DNA of 64,000 nt from Takifugu bimaculatus (lineage: Eukaryota > Chordata > Actinopteri > Tetraodontiformes > Tetraodontidae), in assembly GCA_004026145.2 (NCBI GenBank), contig CP034975.1:4005375-4069374 (forward strand), given 5' to 3'. The notes under the pieces were generated by a model that did not search any database, had not been told where the DNA came from, and was given only the letters and a program-made list of their open reading frames with translations. Of this stretch, positions 10,988-23,070 are shown piece after piece. A program made the translations under genes and the position numbers. Each line of letters opens with the position of its first letter. Position 1 is the first letter of the stretch.

Positions 10988-12623
10988 GGCAGCGGAGCCT
11001 GGAGAGCTGAGGAGGCTCCACTATACACTACGACCAACCTGAGGAGAGAGGAGCGACGCAGCCAGGAAGTGGAAATGAGAGTGAGCACGCCAATGATGGA
11101 CGGAAGGCAAATAATGCAGCGTTTCTTACCACGGTGGATTCTTTTATAAGCCGCGTTTACACGGTCCTTCGGCCAGAACTACGGACCTGGAGGAGGCAGA
11201 AGAGCAAGCAGAACATGAACAGTCTGCCCCGAGTTGAAAAAGGATCTTTATGAGTTTGCGATTCTTTTTTAAAGTCCTGATTGAGAATGGAAGTAGACCC
11301 AGATCTCAAATGAGCAGAAAAGTGCATTTAACTCTCTTCTGTCAGGACACACCCGCTGAAATATCATGAGGCAGGTGTCACCAATCGCCTGACAGGTCCA
11401 AACACACACAGCTTATGTTACACAGGTGACCTTTGTTCTCTGTGGGACGGAGGAACTGGGGCAAACGTTGCACTCTAGAAATCAGCACAATGTCAGTGAA
11501 GCCTTAAAGAGAATCTGCAAAAACGACTTAATCTGATTTTACTGGTGTGTATTTATAAACGGGATGGACTCTGGCGGTCTACTGAGAAACCTTCACCACA
11601 GGAAGTCACGAGTATGAATATGAAATGCTGCCATCCTTGATAAGCCTACACGTGTCAGCGGAGTTTTGAGTCAAAGAGCAACGAAACCACCTTAAATCAC
11701 TTGTGTTGTTCAGACAGAACCGTGGACACGCTGTGAACTTTGCTCTCATTCACCCCCACATTCTCTTCAGTCAACTGACTTCACAGCAAATTAATGGAGA
11801 CAGTCAACAAAACCCCACACTTTTAATGGGAAGTCGCCATTCACAGCAGCAGATAGCACATTTCACCCTGGTTACCATGGCCACCATCTCTATTTTATTC
11901 TTTTGAGATCATCTTGAATGAAACAATGACATCTATAAAATAAAGAAATGGACTTGTTCACATTTAAGGTGGCGTTAACTGCTGCAAATAAATGGAAACA
12001 GGCCAACACAGAGAGCAACTTGGTGGTTTGTAACCATCATAAAAACTCACAGACCATCAGAATCTGCAGACTCACGCTGTACGGGCTCCTACAAAATAAA
12101 ACCTGCAGGCTGAAAGACCTTTAATTTGAAATTCAAGAGGATTAATGCAATGTAAAATGATCTGGACAAACCAGATCAACTTGATCTGCTTCAAATTTCT
12201 AGTTAAATATTCCTTACAATTACCAAAGAAAGCACAGGAAATGAGGGCTGTGGTGGTCCGACAGATGAGTGAAGCTCATGAGTGTATGGACACTTCACAC
12301 GTCGGTCATATTTGGCGGTGTGAAGAACACACTGAGGTCATCTTTTCTATGTGTGGGGGTGTTCCAGTGTCTGAACACGGCGGTGAGAAAAGATTAGAGA
12401 CAGCGAGTGTGTCAAAGCTGCTTAAAGTCGGGCAGCTGCCTCTACAAAAAAACAAGTGAGCATTTCCACCAACCGTCTCAAATAACAGGTTAAACTTATA
12501 TCGTGACATCACCTAAATACATGTGCTGGTCACATGACAGGAGCTCACATTGGTCGAGACTCTGATTTGGCAGATTTATGACCAAGTTTTAGCCCAGCGC
12601 TGCTTCTCTCACACTCGACTTAC

Positions 12624-12706
12624 CAGTAGACATAGTAGGCCATTGCCATGAGCACCAGGGCTCCGCAGATGCCAGTGAAGATCATCACAGCGCTCTGGTT
12701 CAGCAT
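12624..12706 (-). CDS. Upstream exon with a transmembrane-like open frame (possible agpat3 uORF)
   Basis: On the minus strand, a favourable start context (A at -3) begins MLNQSAVMIFTGICGALVLM and continues with AMAYYVY before ending in a strong donor (TG|GTAAGTCG) at 12624/12623. The exon's own acceptor could be one of two CAGs just before the ATG, behind a pyrimidine-rich tract. If spliced to the agpat3 acceptor at 11038, the frame continues for 24 more codons and stops inside the agpat3 coding start. That would give a 51-residue peptide in another frame overlapping the main ATG. It contains one clear hydrophobic segment. I do not recognise it as a known protein; it may instead be the first exon of a separate small gene. 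Confidence 0.35.
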
Positions 12707-13964
12707 TTTGGCTGCTGGTTTCTCACCAATCCAAAGCCAGAAATAAAAGGAAAGGAGAAGACCTGTGTGCAGCGGAGGACCGTCACGGGCTGACTGGCCT
12801 CTCAGGCATGATAATCCACACAGATTATGATGACGATGACAGCAAGAGCGCCGCCAGGTTCCGTCAGAACTGTCTAATCAGCACAAGAGGCCCGAAAGCA
12901 AATCAGGACCACCTGCAAAAATTACAAAGAGGAAGAAACCTCCAAAAAGGCCCCCCGTCGATTCCACCTCAACCCCAGTCGAGAACGCCAGGCGGACAGA
13001 GGGGAAAGATGGCTCCCTTCTGCTCCCAGTCCTGCACGTATGTACCGGAGGCAGCGATTTACACATATTCCCATCCTCTAATCCTCTGGATCAGATTAGG
13101 TCTGATTAGCAGGACATGGGCACCCTGGATATGTCACAGTTCATTACCCAAGAAGAGGAGCGGGCTCCTCCTCAGCAGGGTGGATTTCACAGGACGGCAT
13201 CTGTTACGCAGACAAGAAGTCGGATTACAAGGCTAAAAGATGTGTACCGCCCCCTAGTGGTGGGCTGCAGTAGGTCAGCGGTTCATTTTTGCCGCTCAAT
13301 ATTTGGCCGTGACTCAGTTGGTGAACTGAGGACGAAGAAGAGGACTGGAAACAAAAGCTTCCCCAGAGGTGACGTCAGACACGGTTAGGACCGGCTGAGA
13401 GACGCGGAAATAAATGCAGAGGTTCTCCGAAGCAAACGGGTCAAAGGTCAGAGTACAATCCCAAAGCCTCACCTGTGGGCACTGATGCCAAATATAGGGA
13501 CAAGTAAACCGACTGTGATGGCGGGACAATGAAGGTCATTCATGCCGAACAAGCACGCTCGCGAGGCTTTAGAGGCGTTCTTAGGGCTGTTTCTGCGCAC
13601 GGAACTCTGTTGAAAACCAACGTTTCCACGGCAACCAAAGTTGTTTTATAAGAAAACTCCAAGCAAAACACCAAAACTGGCCTTTTCTTGCTGCTTCTGC
13701 CGTGTGTCCAACCCACTTTAAACATTGAGAATTTTCTTTTTTCTCTTGGAAATGAGTGGACGAAGCAGAAGAAGGTGTCCGCTGCCGGGTCAGATGTAAA
13801 CACTGTTGTGTTTGTCAGTAAACAAACAGGAGTTTCTCCTCAGGCAGCGACGCACTAACAGGATCTTGGAGCCCGGTTGGGAATCGCTGACGATTCCAGC
13901 AGAGGATTTTCAAAAACTTCACACACCTCTGTAGATATATATTTGTGAGGACCCCTAGGGAGGG

Positions 13965-14108
13965 CTAATCCAGTCCTACAGGGGCCGTGATCCAGCCGGG
14001 ATTTCTGAACTACCAGGTAGATAAACACACACCTGAAGTCTTAAGCCGTTGACTAGCTGGTAGAAAGGAAAACCCGGCTGGATTGGAGCCCTCATATAAC
14101 TGGATTGG
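13965..14108. repeat. Imperfect 144 bp fold-back (inverted repeat) element
   Basis: Bases 13965-14020 and 14053-14108 are inverted copies: 40 of 56 positions pair, including a perfect 11 bp block ATCCAGCCGGG / CCCGGCTGGAT. The loop is 32 bases. It lies in the intron between the agpat3 5' UTR exon and the 12.7 kb exon. It looks like a palindromic MITE or a snapback relic; no terminal target duplication was identified. Confidence 0.7.
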
Positions 14109-14459
14109 CCTTTCCTGAATTTTCCTGGACCAGTCCAAACTGCTCCCACCTTGCTAGTGAATGCAAATAATTTGGGCTTCGCTGCTTAACACGTGCAACA
14201 GCACAGGCGAGCACGCGCCAAAGCAGTGGTGTGCAGTTAGCACAAGTATAAAACACCAATCTTTTAACACAAAGGCTCTTGATTCAAACAGCTCTGGTGA
14301 AGTTGCACCACTTCCAGTCACACCAGACCTCACAGGAGTCCTCAACCCTTTTGTTCCACCATTCAAAACCTGTTATGAGGGTCACAGAGGGGTCGACGGC
14401 CACTGGGCGAGAGGTGGGAAGACACCTCGGACAGGTTGTTAGTCTATTTAATGGAGGGA

Positions 14460-14483
14460 ACACACACACGCACACACACACAC
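14460..14483. repeat. Short (CA)n microsatellite
   Basis: About eleven CA units with one G interruption. A second short CA run lies at about 14833-14850. Confidence 0.8.
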
Positions 14484-15059
14484 CATCTACTCAAACACGT
14501 TATCTTGAGATTGCTACAGAGCAGGAGATAGTCACTGATTAAGAGTTCCCTCCACGCCAACGAGTCACTGGACTTTGAAATTCAACAGCACGACACAATG
14601 ACACTGTTAAATTTAATTTAAAACACGTTCTCAGGTCCTGAGGCCTTGAGTTTAATCATCTTTGACATGTAAACACTGATGAGGCATTTAGAAAATGGTT
14701 ATCAGGGACTCCTGCAGCCAGTCAGAGGAAGCCAGGATTATTATCATCCTCTCTCATAGATGGCAGCTGAAAAAAATCAACACTCCTCTTCATCACATCT
14801 TCACCAACAAGTCTGGATCAGTCTGCAAGTGGACACACACACACACACACGGGCTGCTGCAGCCAGACGCTTTGGACTGAACTATACTGAGTTTACCGCT
14901 TCTCAGGTATGTCAGGCACCCGATGTCTTTGTCGATGGACCACCAGCTGGGGGGGATTTAGACACCACATCTTCCTCCGTTAAATACCCACGAAGAGTCA
15001 CAGCATCACAGCGAAGAACAACGACGGGGGGGCAATAAATGCAATCATTTTACCTGCCA

Positions 15060-15960
15060 CTCTGCGCCGGGCTGAACACGGTGAGTCTCCGAGGACACAA
15101 GTTAGCGGGGAGCGCAGCAGCCTCGCGTGAACCAGAGTAACCTCCTGATTCGTGGTGTGACAGCGTGCGCAGGAGCCGGCGCGTTTGACGCACGGCGAGA
15201 CGCAGAGTGCTCGCAGCGTAATGGCGCATTTCAAATGAATGAAACGCGGACACTTTGACGTGTAATCTCTGTTGCCAGGCGTTCTGCCTTTATTGCACAA
15301 TTTGCTCTTGAATCGTGGCCCGTGCGCAAGAACGCACGAGAGAATGAACCCCGATGCGTTGGCAAAACAAGCCGTTTATTAGGACTGATGAACTAAACGC
15401 AGTTTAACAATTGCTCGCATGGAGTTGCATGTTCTGGAGTGGAAGGGACGCCCGCACACTAAAGCGGTGCCCGCTAGCTGACAGGAGGCTAAACGTGACG
15501 TCTGTGTCAGTCAAGCACAAGGACAAGAGTGGAGCGACGCGTTAGCTAACGCTAGCGCGGCTCAGGACGTCCACCAAAACTCTACATGACATCAGTGGGT
15601 GCACAATTGCATTCGGACGTGCCGGGGGAGCGTACATTTCCAATCCCATAAATGCCACTGGGCGCTCCGCTTGTTATCCGTGAAACGTCACCGAGCGCAG
15701 TCACATGCTAGCGGCATGTCCTGCTAGCCTGCCCGCTAACGCTAACGGTCCGCCTCGGCAACGGTGCTCCGGGCTTACCTGAAAATGATCGGCAAGTCGG
15801 TCGAGGCTCTCGCACGCTTGTGTTTCTGCTGTCTGTGCAAGCGGGCACCCCAAACGCCTCTGTTCAGGAGCTGGTCTCACTTGTCCCCCTTTCCGACTCG
15901 GGATAGTGTCGGGATAGACTCAAGCTAATATGGGCTGCAGGAGCGCTATTGTTTGTCGGT
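15060..15960 (-). promoter_or_regulatory. agpat3: CpG-rich promoter and 5' UTR exon of agpat3
   Basis: This interval is rich in CpG and GC compared with its AT-rich surroundings, as expected for the promoter of a broadly expressed vertebrate gene. On the minus strand a strong donor, TTTTCAG|GTAAGCCC, at 15779/15778 ends a probable untranslated first exon of about 15779-15960. That exon would join to the 12.7 kb exon or directly to the ATG exon at 11038. The exact transcription start is not visible. Confidence 0.5.
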
Positions 15961-16914
15961 TAAAGCCCCACATTTCCTCAAAGCCCATCTGAGGGTAGAA
16001 TACCAACATCCGGTCTGAGCCTTCGCTCACCGTCCCAAACAAAAACAACAACAAAAAAGATCGAGGTGCACATTAACTTGGACAGCGTGCACCTGCAGCC
16101 TGGCACATTTACCGCTGCGGCATGTATTAAATAATACTGGTGAATGTTGTTACAGTTCCGTCAGATATTGAGCAGATCTCAGAAAAACGCGACGCTTTTA
16201 TGAGGATGATCCAGTTTTATTTGCTGTTTAATGAAGTACACGTATTTTCCTTGCAGCCTTAAATGCAAATTGCCGGTTTACATCAAATAGAAATGATAAA
16301 AGGCAGACGGAATCAAGTCACTCCGCGGAAACTGGCCAATGGTTTGGACTTTTAATTCAAATAAAATAATGATATAATCAATTCAATTATGCCTTCTTTT
16401 TTTTTATTGCTCTCAACCATAACCGGTTAATGTGAATCAGTTTGTAATTGATTTTAAGTAGGCTCAATTTCGATCACCTTTAGCACTCCCCTGCTGGTGC
16501 TTCTCGGGAACTGCAGCGACCTTCCTTTTTTTCCCCCCCTCTAATGTTTCGAGGCGTTAGGGATGTTTTCAGAGTCCGATAACATCCCAGTGAGCCCGAC
16601 AGGATGCTGCTTCTGTTTCAGGAGACGTAGTTTCTGCAGCTCTCACGGCTGCTCGGCTCTCTCCATACCTCTGTCCGTGACGCCAGGCTGCAGACCCCGT
16701 GAGCCTGTCTGCTTATCTGGGTTAATGCTGGCTAGTCTGTGGATTAGTGTTGGCTGAACTGAGACATCACCTGTTTCTGGCCACACAGTGCAGTGAGAAC
16801 CCACTGACTCTCCTGTAGGGCCAACCTCTTTACATGTTAATTACATCCGGCTTCTAATTACATGAGCTTAATCATCAGAATGAATTGATTTGATCATCAC
16901 CCACCAGACAGGTT
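15961..16914. other. Intergenic spacer between agpat3 and pdxk
   Basis: No coding exon, RNA gene or recognised transposon. The sequence is mostly unique and AT-rich, with a small pyrimidine run near 16525-16540. Confidence 0.5.
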
Positions 16915-17846
16915 CAGTAAAAGATAAAAATTTATTCTTCTTTTACGCTACTCCATGAGAGCAGCAGCTCAAGTTTGGCAATTTCTAACATTATGAGGGT
17001 GTTATTACATTGGTACAGATACACAAAAAAAGCATTTAAAACCATTCATTTTATTTCAGTTAAGGCTGATGAACAGCGTGCGTCGCTTCTGTTCTGATAT
17101 GGCAACATTTAAAAGGGAAACAACAATGAGCATTAGTAAATTTAGTTAAAAAAAACAATCGTTGCAATTACCTCAATTTGAGATGATAATCACTGAGCTA
17201 CTACGTGACACGATTCAGGGAACGTCAGACATCAACTACCATGATTATTGATTAAACTGCATAAGATGTGTGACAGTTACCTTAACATCACATTACTCAC
17301 GATGCGTCTGAGCTGCATGGAAACAGTTGTTACGCTTTAAAAACAGCCCATAACTTGCTATTATGGGAGTACAATAAATGTTTTCATACATGTTGAATTA
17401 TGTACCAGAATACTCGTGACATCATATTAAATATTCTCACCTGAGAATATCAGTGGATCTAATTTGCGTTAGCGCTATGCTACTTTGATGTGTTGAAAAC
17501 GTCTTTTGATCTACACACTTTAAGGTACTGACGATGTTCATACACTCACCACCTTCACGCATGTGTTGCAGATTTTCTTTTTAATTTGACTTCTACTGAA
17601 ATGAAGCTGAATATTTCATAGTTTATGTTCGGAGTACGCTTTAAAGTTTGATAATGGTGGATCCCTACGCGTGCAGTCTATCCGTCTTGGCAGTGCTTCT
17701 CTGATAGGTTACTGAAAATATAAAAAGAACTGCTGCCGGTTCTGGCTGTGAAGACCTCAGAGACTCTTTCACAGGGCAGAAACACGCAGCAGGTGGATGT
17801 GTATGTGGACGGCAGAGACCCCAGGAAGCCTCCTCACAGCCTGTTT
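16915..17846 (-). other. pdxk: pdxk 3' UTR (inferred)
   Basis: About 0.9 kb between the pdxk stop codon and a minus-strand AATAAA at 16936-16931. It is AT-rich and holds no other gene. Confidence 0.5.
16931..16936 (-). terminator. Candidate pdxk poly(A) signal
   Basis: AATAAA on the minus strand about 910 bases after the pdxk stop codon; cleavage would fall near 16915. A second hexamer variant lies near 17050. Confidence 0.45.
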
Positions 17847-20800
17847 TCACTCTAAAACCCTCACCGCCACGGCGATGGCGGGATTCTCGATGTCCGCTTT
17901 GCTCTGAACCATCCTCAGCTCCAGCTGTGCAGGACTGGGCTTTTTCCCAGGACCAGCCACATCTGACAGGAAGAAGGTGATAAATATCAGTTTGTGGAAC
18001 TGGTAAAAGTGCCTGTTTAAAGGTCACTGGTGTTTTATTGAGGCCTGTCTTTCTTTTTACAACCTTTAAAATAGCTAAACTAAAGGTAGCTACGCTAGTT
18101 TTCCAAGGAGACCAAAACAAACCCACCATTGGCGTAATTGATGGTCCTCTTAATGACATGGTGCATGACAGAAACAGTCTTCTCACAGGCAGCCTGTCGG
18201 CGGCAGATGTTAGCATTAGCAAACGCGTAGCAACATTAGCAAAATCTACGCCAGACGTGTCGCTGACCTTCAGGTCTGTGGGGTGATGGTGAGTCCAGGC
18301 CAGCAGCATGGCGGCAAACAGGTCTCCCGTCCCCACAAACACAGCGTCCACCTTGGGGATGTCCATGCAGATTTTCTGACTGGTTTTGCTCCCATCAGGT
18401 TTGACTACGAGGACGACACACAGTTGAGCTGCACTGGAGGAACGCGTCAACCCGCATTGTGCCGACAGCCGGACTAACATACCCGTCTTCTGGCTGCCCA
18501 GGGCCACTAGGAACTTGTCCCCCTGCTTGGAGGGAAGGTCTGTACTAGTGAGGACCACAGTTCCAGGACCCATTTTATGAAGCAGCTCCATCACCTGAGC
18601 AGTAAAGAGGAGGGATCCTTAAACTGTCTTTCAGTGCTTATAAAACCGATACAACACAGTCATAAAGGACAGTCACCTCGAACGCATCCTCCTCTGTCTT
18701 GATTTTCCTCCCAGTTAACAGCCTGTAAACATCAGGGAGAAGCCAGTTACTTTACTGGGATGCTCCTTTCTCCACCATCACAGTGCAGATGCTGGACGCC
18801 GCACTCACTCTGCTTCAAACTGGTTGGGTGTGAGGATGTCGGACAAAGGCACTATTTTCTCCTGGTAAACAGGCAGCAGGTTCTCCGGAACATACTGAAA
18901 CAGACAGAGAAGGCATCATTTCTCGTGGGCCGCGTCGCGGCTTCCTCTGGAACGCATGGCGTGATGCAGCTCTCACCATAACGCCATGGTCACCCATGAC
19001 TGGATCACACACTGTGGAACAGAAAACTCTAAATTAAACTTTGGAGGTTGTTGGTAATAACGCAGAAAAACTCAGTACAGAAATGATAAATAATCCCATC
19101 CTTTAATGAATGAATGTGTGGGACGTTCTGCGGTCCATTAGAGGCCATTATCACGCCATCGCTGAGAGACGTGGCGCTCGTTCTCCTCGTGAACTCTTAT
19201 TTGCGAAGCTCCTGCTAATTAAAATGTCATGCAATTTGCTGCACTTCATTAGTCTCGATGTTGCTTTTATGCTACTGGTAAAACTCCCAGTTTACACACT
19301 AAACAGCGACGTTTTCCACAGAGCGGGGAGCGAGAATGCAAACTCACCGTACACCAGGCTGGGATTGGTCTTCTTCAGCTCCAGAATGATGTCAACCACC
19401 ATCTCCAGGAAGGAGTTGTCCCTGCTGTAACCTTGGTGATGGATGGACAGACCGGGTCACCTGAAGCTTTGTCTACGCCCTCGTGTATCGGACGCCACAC
19501 TGCACTCACCTGTGAGAATGTAGTCATAGCGGTTCACCTGGTTGAGCTTTATGCCCTCGTACAGAACCTGCAGCTCCTCGGCCGTCAGCACTTGGCCTTT
19601 CCAGTGGGCGTAACCTGGAGTTGGACATGATAGGAGGGAAAACCAGATGATAAATGATACGCGGCGCCACCGCGCACGCAAACGCCACCTGTGACGTAAG
19701 CAGAAAGATACAATATCACTTTTATGCCCCTCAACCGACAGAATCCTCCGAGCTCGTCCTCTACTCCCACCATCATCTGCTGAGGTCTCCAGGGCCCCGT
19801 GGGGCCTCCGCACGGACTGAATGGGGTGTCTGTATTCCGGCTGCCAGCTTCCCCCTTTTCCTAAGCCCCCCGTCACCATTAGGAGCGATAGAATAAACCC
19901 CCACAAGCTGTTCTGACTGCAAATGGCTGAACACACAAACACAGCCGAGGATACTGCTCACAGGGACACTCAAGCGTTTACGCAGAGCCGAAAGCAGATC
20001 CTGAGTGGGTGTGCTTGGACAGATTAGGGGGGGGGGGCAACACTTCCAGTTATCATAATAAGCGTTTTAACAGCAATAGAAGCAAACGTCCGTTCTGACC
20101 AGGCTGCGCTCACAGATGTTGATGTTGGTCCGAGTGAGACATTTCCCGCCCCTGCATTCTTCACATGCTCTGGCAGCAGCAACTCCAGATTATGATCCCA
20201 TCCCCTCTGCAGGAGTTTTCATAACATGTTTCAGATAGAGAAAACACAGTGTTCCGTCACGGGGCAAGGCACTTTTCCCCAGTCCCGCTATATCCAGGCA
20301 ACATTTCACAAGAGCACAGATCAAAACCCGTTTATTGAGTCCGCCCCTCCGCTGTTTTTACATGCATTTTATCTTTTCTGTTTGGTGGCCAACAATCACA
20401 GGACACAGTATAGGAATGGCAAGAGATACCAGAGTCCAATCTACTGAGTCACATATTACATATTCTATTATAGCCAGTCAAAGTTCAAGAGCATGGAGCA
20501 GATGTTAATCTCTCCAAAGAACTATTAAATCATCATTCATTGTTATGAATCATTCAAGGTGCAACCGTGACCTCAGGAAACACAATCATCCTTTGCTGCA
20601 CTGTTTTGTCAGTTCTGTGAATTCTGTCTGGGCTTTTGAGTGTTACCATGTGGTGGGAAAGGACGTCATGGTAAAACTCCACAATGCTGATAACAACAGT
20701 GGGTTCCCAATGTTCTCAACCAACCTGTGTGATTTGAGAATTGCACAGAGTTGATGGAGTCCACCTCAAAACCCAGCACCTGAGGAGCAAGAAGAGGCAG

Positions 20801-21292
20801 AGAGATCTGTTCAAACGAGGAATAATCACATCCGGCTGCAGTACAATGTTGGTGCTGAACAGGTTGTTGTTGAACTAAGGCAACTCTGCAACTTGAGTTG
20901 GAGCCACTCATGTCGATGACTGGCTGAATTTAAATAGTCACTGAAAACTTGTGGCCCATTTTCCTTCTAAAATCCTGCATGGATTAAGTCAGTTGTCTGA
21001 CTCAACTATTATAATTATTTCCAGTCTTACTCCGTTGCGTAACCAAAGGCAAACCAGTCCGCTAGACGTGGCAAATGAACCTGATCCAGTAACATTAAGG
21101 GCCATCTGGGGCCATAACGGAAATATTTATTGCTGTTTATTCGCAGCTTTGCGCCATTCCTGTCCTCGTCCTTGCTGAACCACATCCATCTCGACTCCGC
21201 CTGGCTCCTACCTGCAGCGGGAACGTTGCCGACTTGTTTCCGACGTATCCCCTGACAACATGACTCTGAATGGACAGGACGCGACACTCCAT
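17847..21292 (-). CDS. pdxk: Pyridoxal kinase
   Basis: Cytosolic ribokinase-fold enzyme that phosphorylates pyridoxal, pyridoxine and pyridoxamine with ATP, the salvage step toward pyridoxal 5'-phosphate. Eleven exons: 21212-21292, 20725-20779, 19510-19614, 19348-19431, 18977-19011, 18809-18894, 18677-18722, 18483-18594, 18268-18404, 18127-18193, 17847-17962. All are GT-AG and in frame, giving 307 residues (human 312). It begins MECRVLSIQSHVVRGYVGNK, the conserved substrate-site start; VCDPVMGD follows near residue 109; TPNQFEAE lies before the middle; and FVGTGDLFAAMLLAW carries the catalytic aspartate at D229. The C-terminus keeps the QLELRMVQSK block. Intron 8 (18405-18482) is only 78 bases, free of stops and in frame; removing it gives exactly the human spacing between GSQ and MD. 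The gene follows agpat3 on the same strand and is divergent from chpf. Confidence 0.96.
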
Positions 21293-23070
21293 CAGCGCAG
21301 CTTCGAACGACAGATTGCCTAAACCGCAAACGGACACTGCGGTTGCATCGAATGTGCGGGCAGTTTGGCGGACGGAGCGGGGAGAAAAGCAACCTTGCCT
21401 CGACTGACATCGATGACAGCCCCCCCATCCACTCACACACACGCACACATTGACTTCCGGTATAGGTGTCACGTGGGCTGACGTCAGCGACTTTAGCCAA
21501 TATCAAAATAAAGGTTATTTTGTTTTGTCAACCAGACGCCGCTTCAGAATACGTCGTAAGGAAATTTTGAGGAAATTTAAGTTCAAAAAGAGGTTTTTTG
21601 AGGCGGGAACGCGAAAGCAGCAGTCCCGCGAGACACCGCGCACAGTTAATTAGCGGAAGTATTTATTAATACCGTAATCAGCGCGCGACTCTATCAAGCT
21701 CTGTCTTGTTCCGACACGAAATATTCTCCATCATTTCTCATTTGCTTTTTAAAAAAATATATAGTTGAGCAATTTAATGACTTTTATTCAACAACCAATC
21801 CGAGATGAAGAAAAACCCAAATCTCTAAAGGCCGATTTCAAGACCTTTAATCCAGTTATTTCTCTTGCATTTGTATTAAAAACGTAGGGATTGTAAAACG
21901 ATAGTCCAGATTTAAAAACATGAAACGTTGGGTTTTAAATAATCAACGTTTAGGTTGATTAGGTAAGTTCAAATATAACAGTGTGCTTCTTCAACCTAAG
22001 GAAACAATCATGTAGTACTAGATGGTTTATTGATTAACTAGTTGCCTTTCATATTCTTGTGTTTCCACCTTTGAGGCGTCCTGTTACAGCAGCAGAGAGG
22101 TCAGAGTCTGTGTGAGGGGATTTAGGACAGGTCTGCAGAGCTTGTGATGTGGAATGAGGGACACTATAATCTAAACACAGCAACAACTCATATTTACAAC
22201 AAAAAACATTTTTGTAGAAGTCTTACAAACACACCATCCAAATATTGGCAAGAGCTGGGTAATCTGTAGAAGAATGGCAGTTAATTGCGTGACGTTGATG
22301 TAAGCTTTCCCCACCTGCATGTCTGTCATTATTCACCCTCCTTCTGCAAAGGAGGGGCAATCAAAGGCTTCATAATATGTCCTCTGTTTCACTGGAAGCT
22401 CACTGGACCGTGAATGCTGAAAGGCCAACTATTTATGAGTAATTATACTATGATTACAAGTATGGCGAATAAATAGGTCAGGTTCTGCCATAATACTGTA
22501 CCTAATTTGCAGTACAAATTAGTGTCCTTCTGAAGTTGATGGATTCGGAATGGTACATTCCACATGGGAAACGCACCGACATGGTCACAAGACCCCAAAA
22601 ATGTGTGTCGATGGCAATTTTGCACAATTTAAGATGCAACTTTGATGTAAAATTGCGAGTAAAAAAAACATGCGCGAAGATGTGGATCAGTGATTACATC
22701 TCCAACGTAAATATTTTCATTCTGAGTTTTGTATTAACTGTAGTTTGCACATTTAAAACGTTTTGGCTGCCTTAAATGTTTATATTCCACTGTTGCTGTT
22801 CCGCTTCACGCCTCTCTGTCGCCGAGTATCCCTCCGCCCTTCTGATCCGAAATACTGCCCGGAGTGAAACTAGTCCCGCCTCTGATCTGCGGGGAGGAGT
22901 CAACTCGCGACACTCCTGACACGCAATAGCCCCGCATAATTTCAGCGGTAGAAGCTTCACCTGTTCCCGCAACTTAAATGTGGATTCGGCCGCTCCGCCT
23001 CAGTTGACCCGGTCCGGATCGCGGGCCTGTTGGGAAGCGCCGTGAAGCGACGCAGCGGCGGCACACAAAG
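21293..23070. promoter_or_regulatory. Divergent pdxk/chpf intergenic region
   Basis: A 1.8 kb spacer between the two outward-facing start codons. CpG-rich stretches at both ends (about 21190-21480 and 22800-23070, running into each first exon) are the likely promoters. The middle, about 21700-22780, is AT-rich and holds no gene I can support. Confidence 0.45.
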
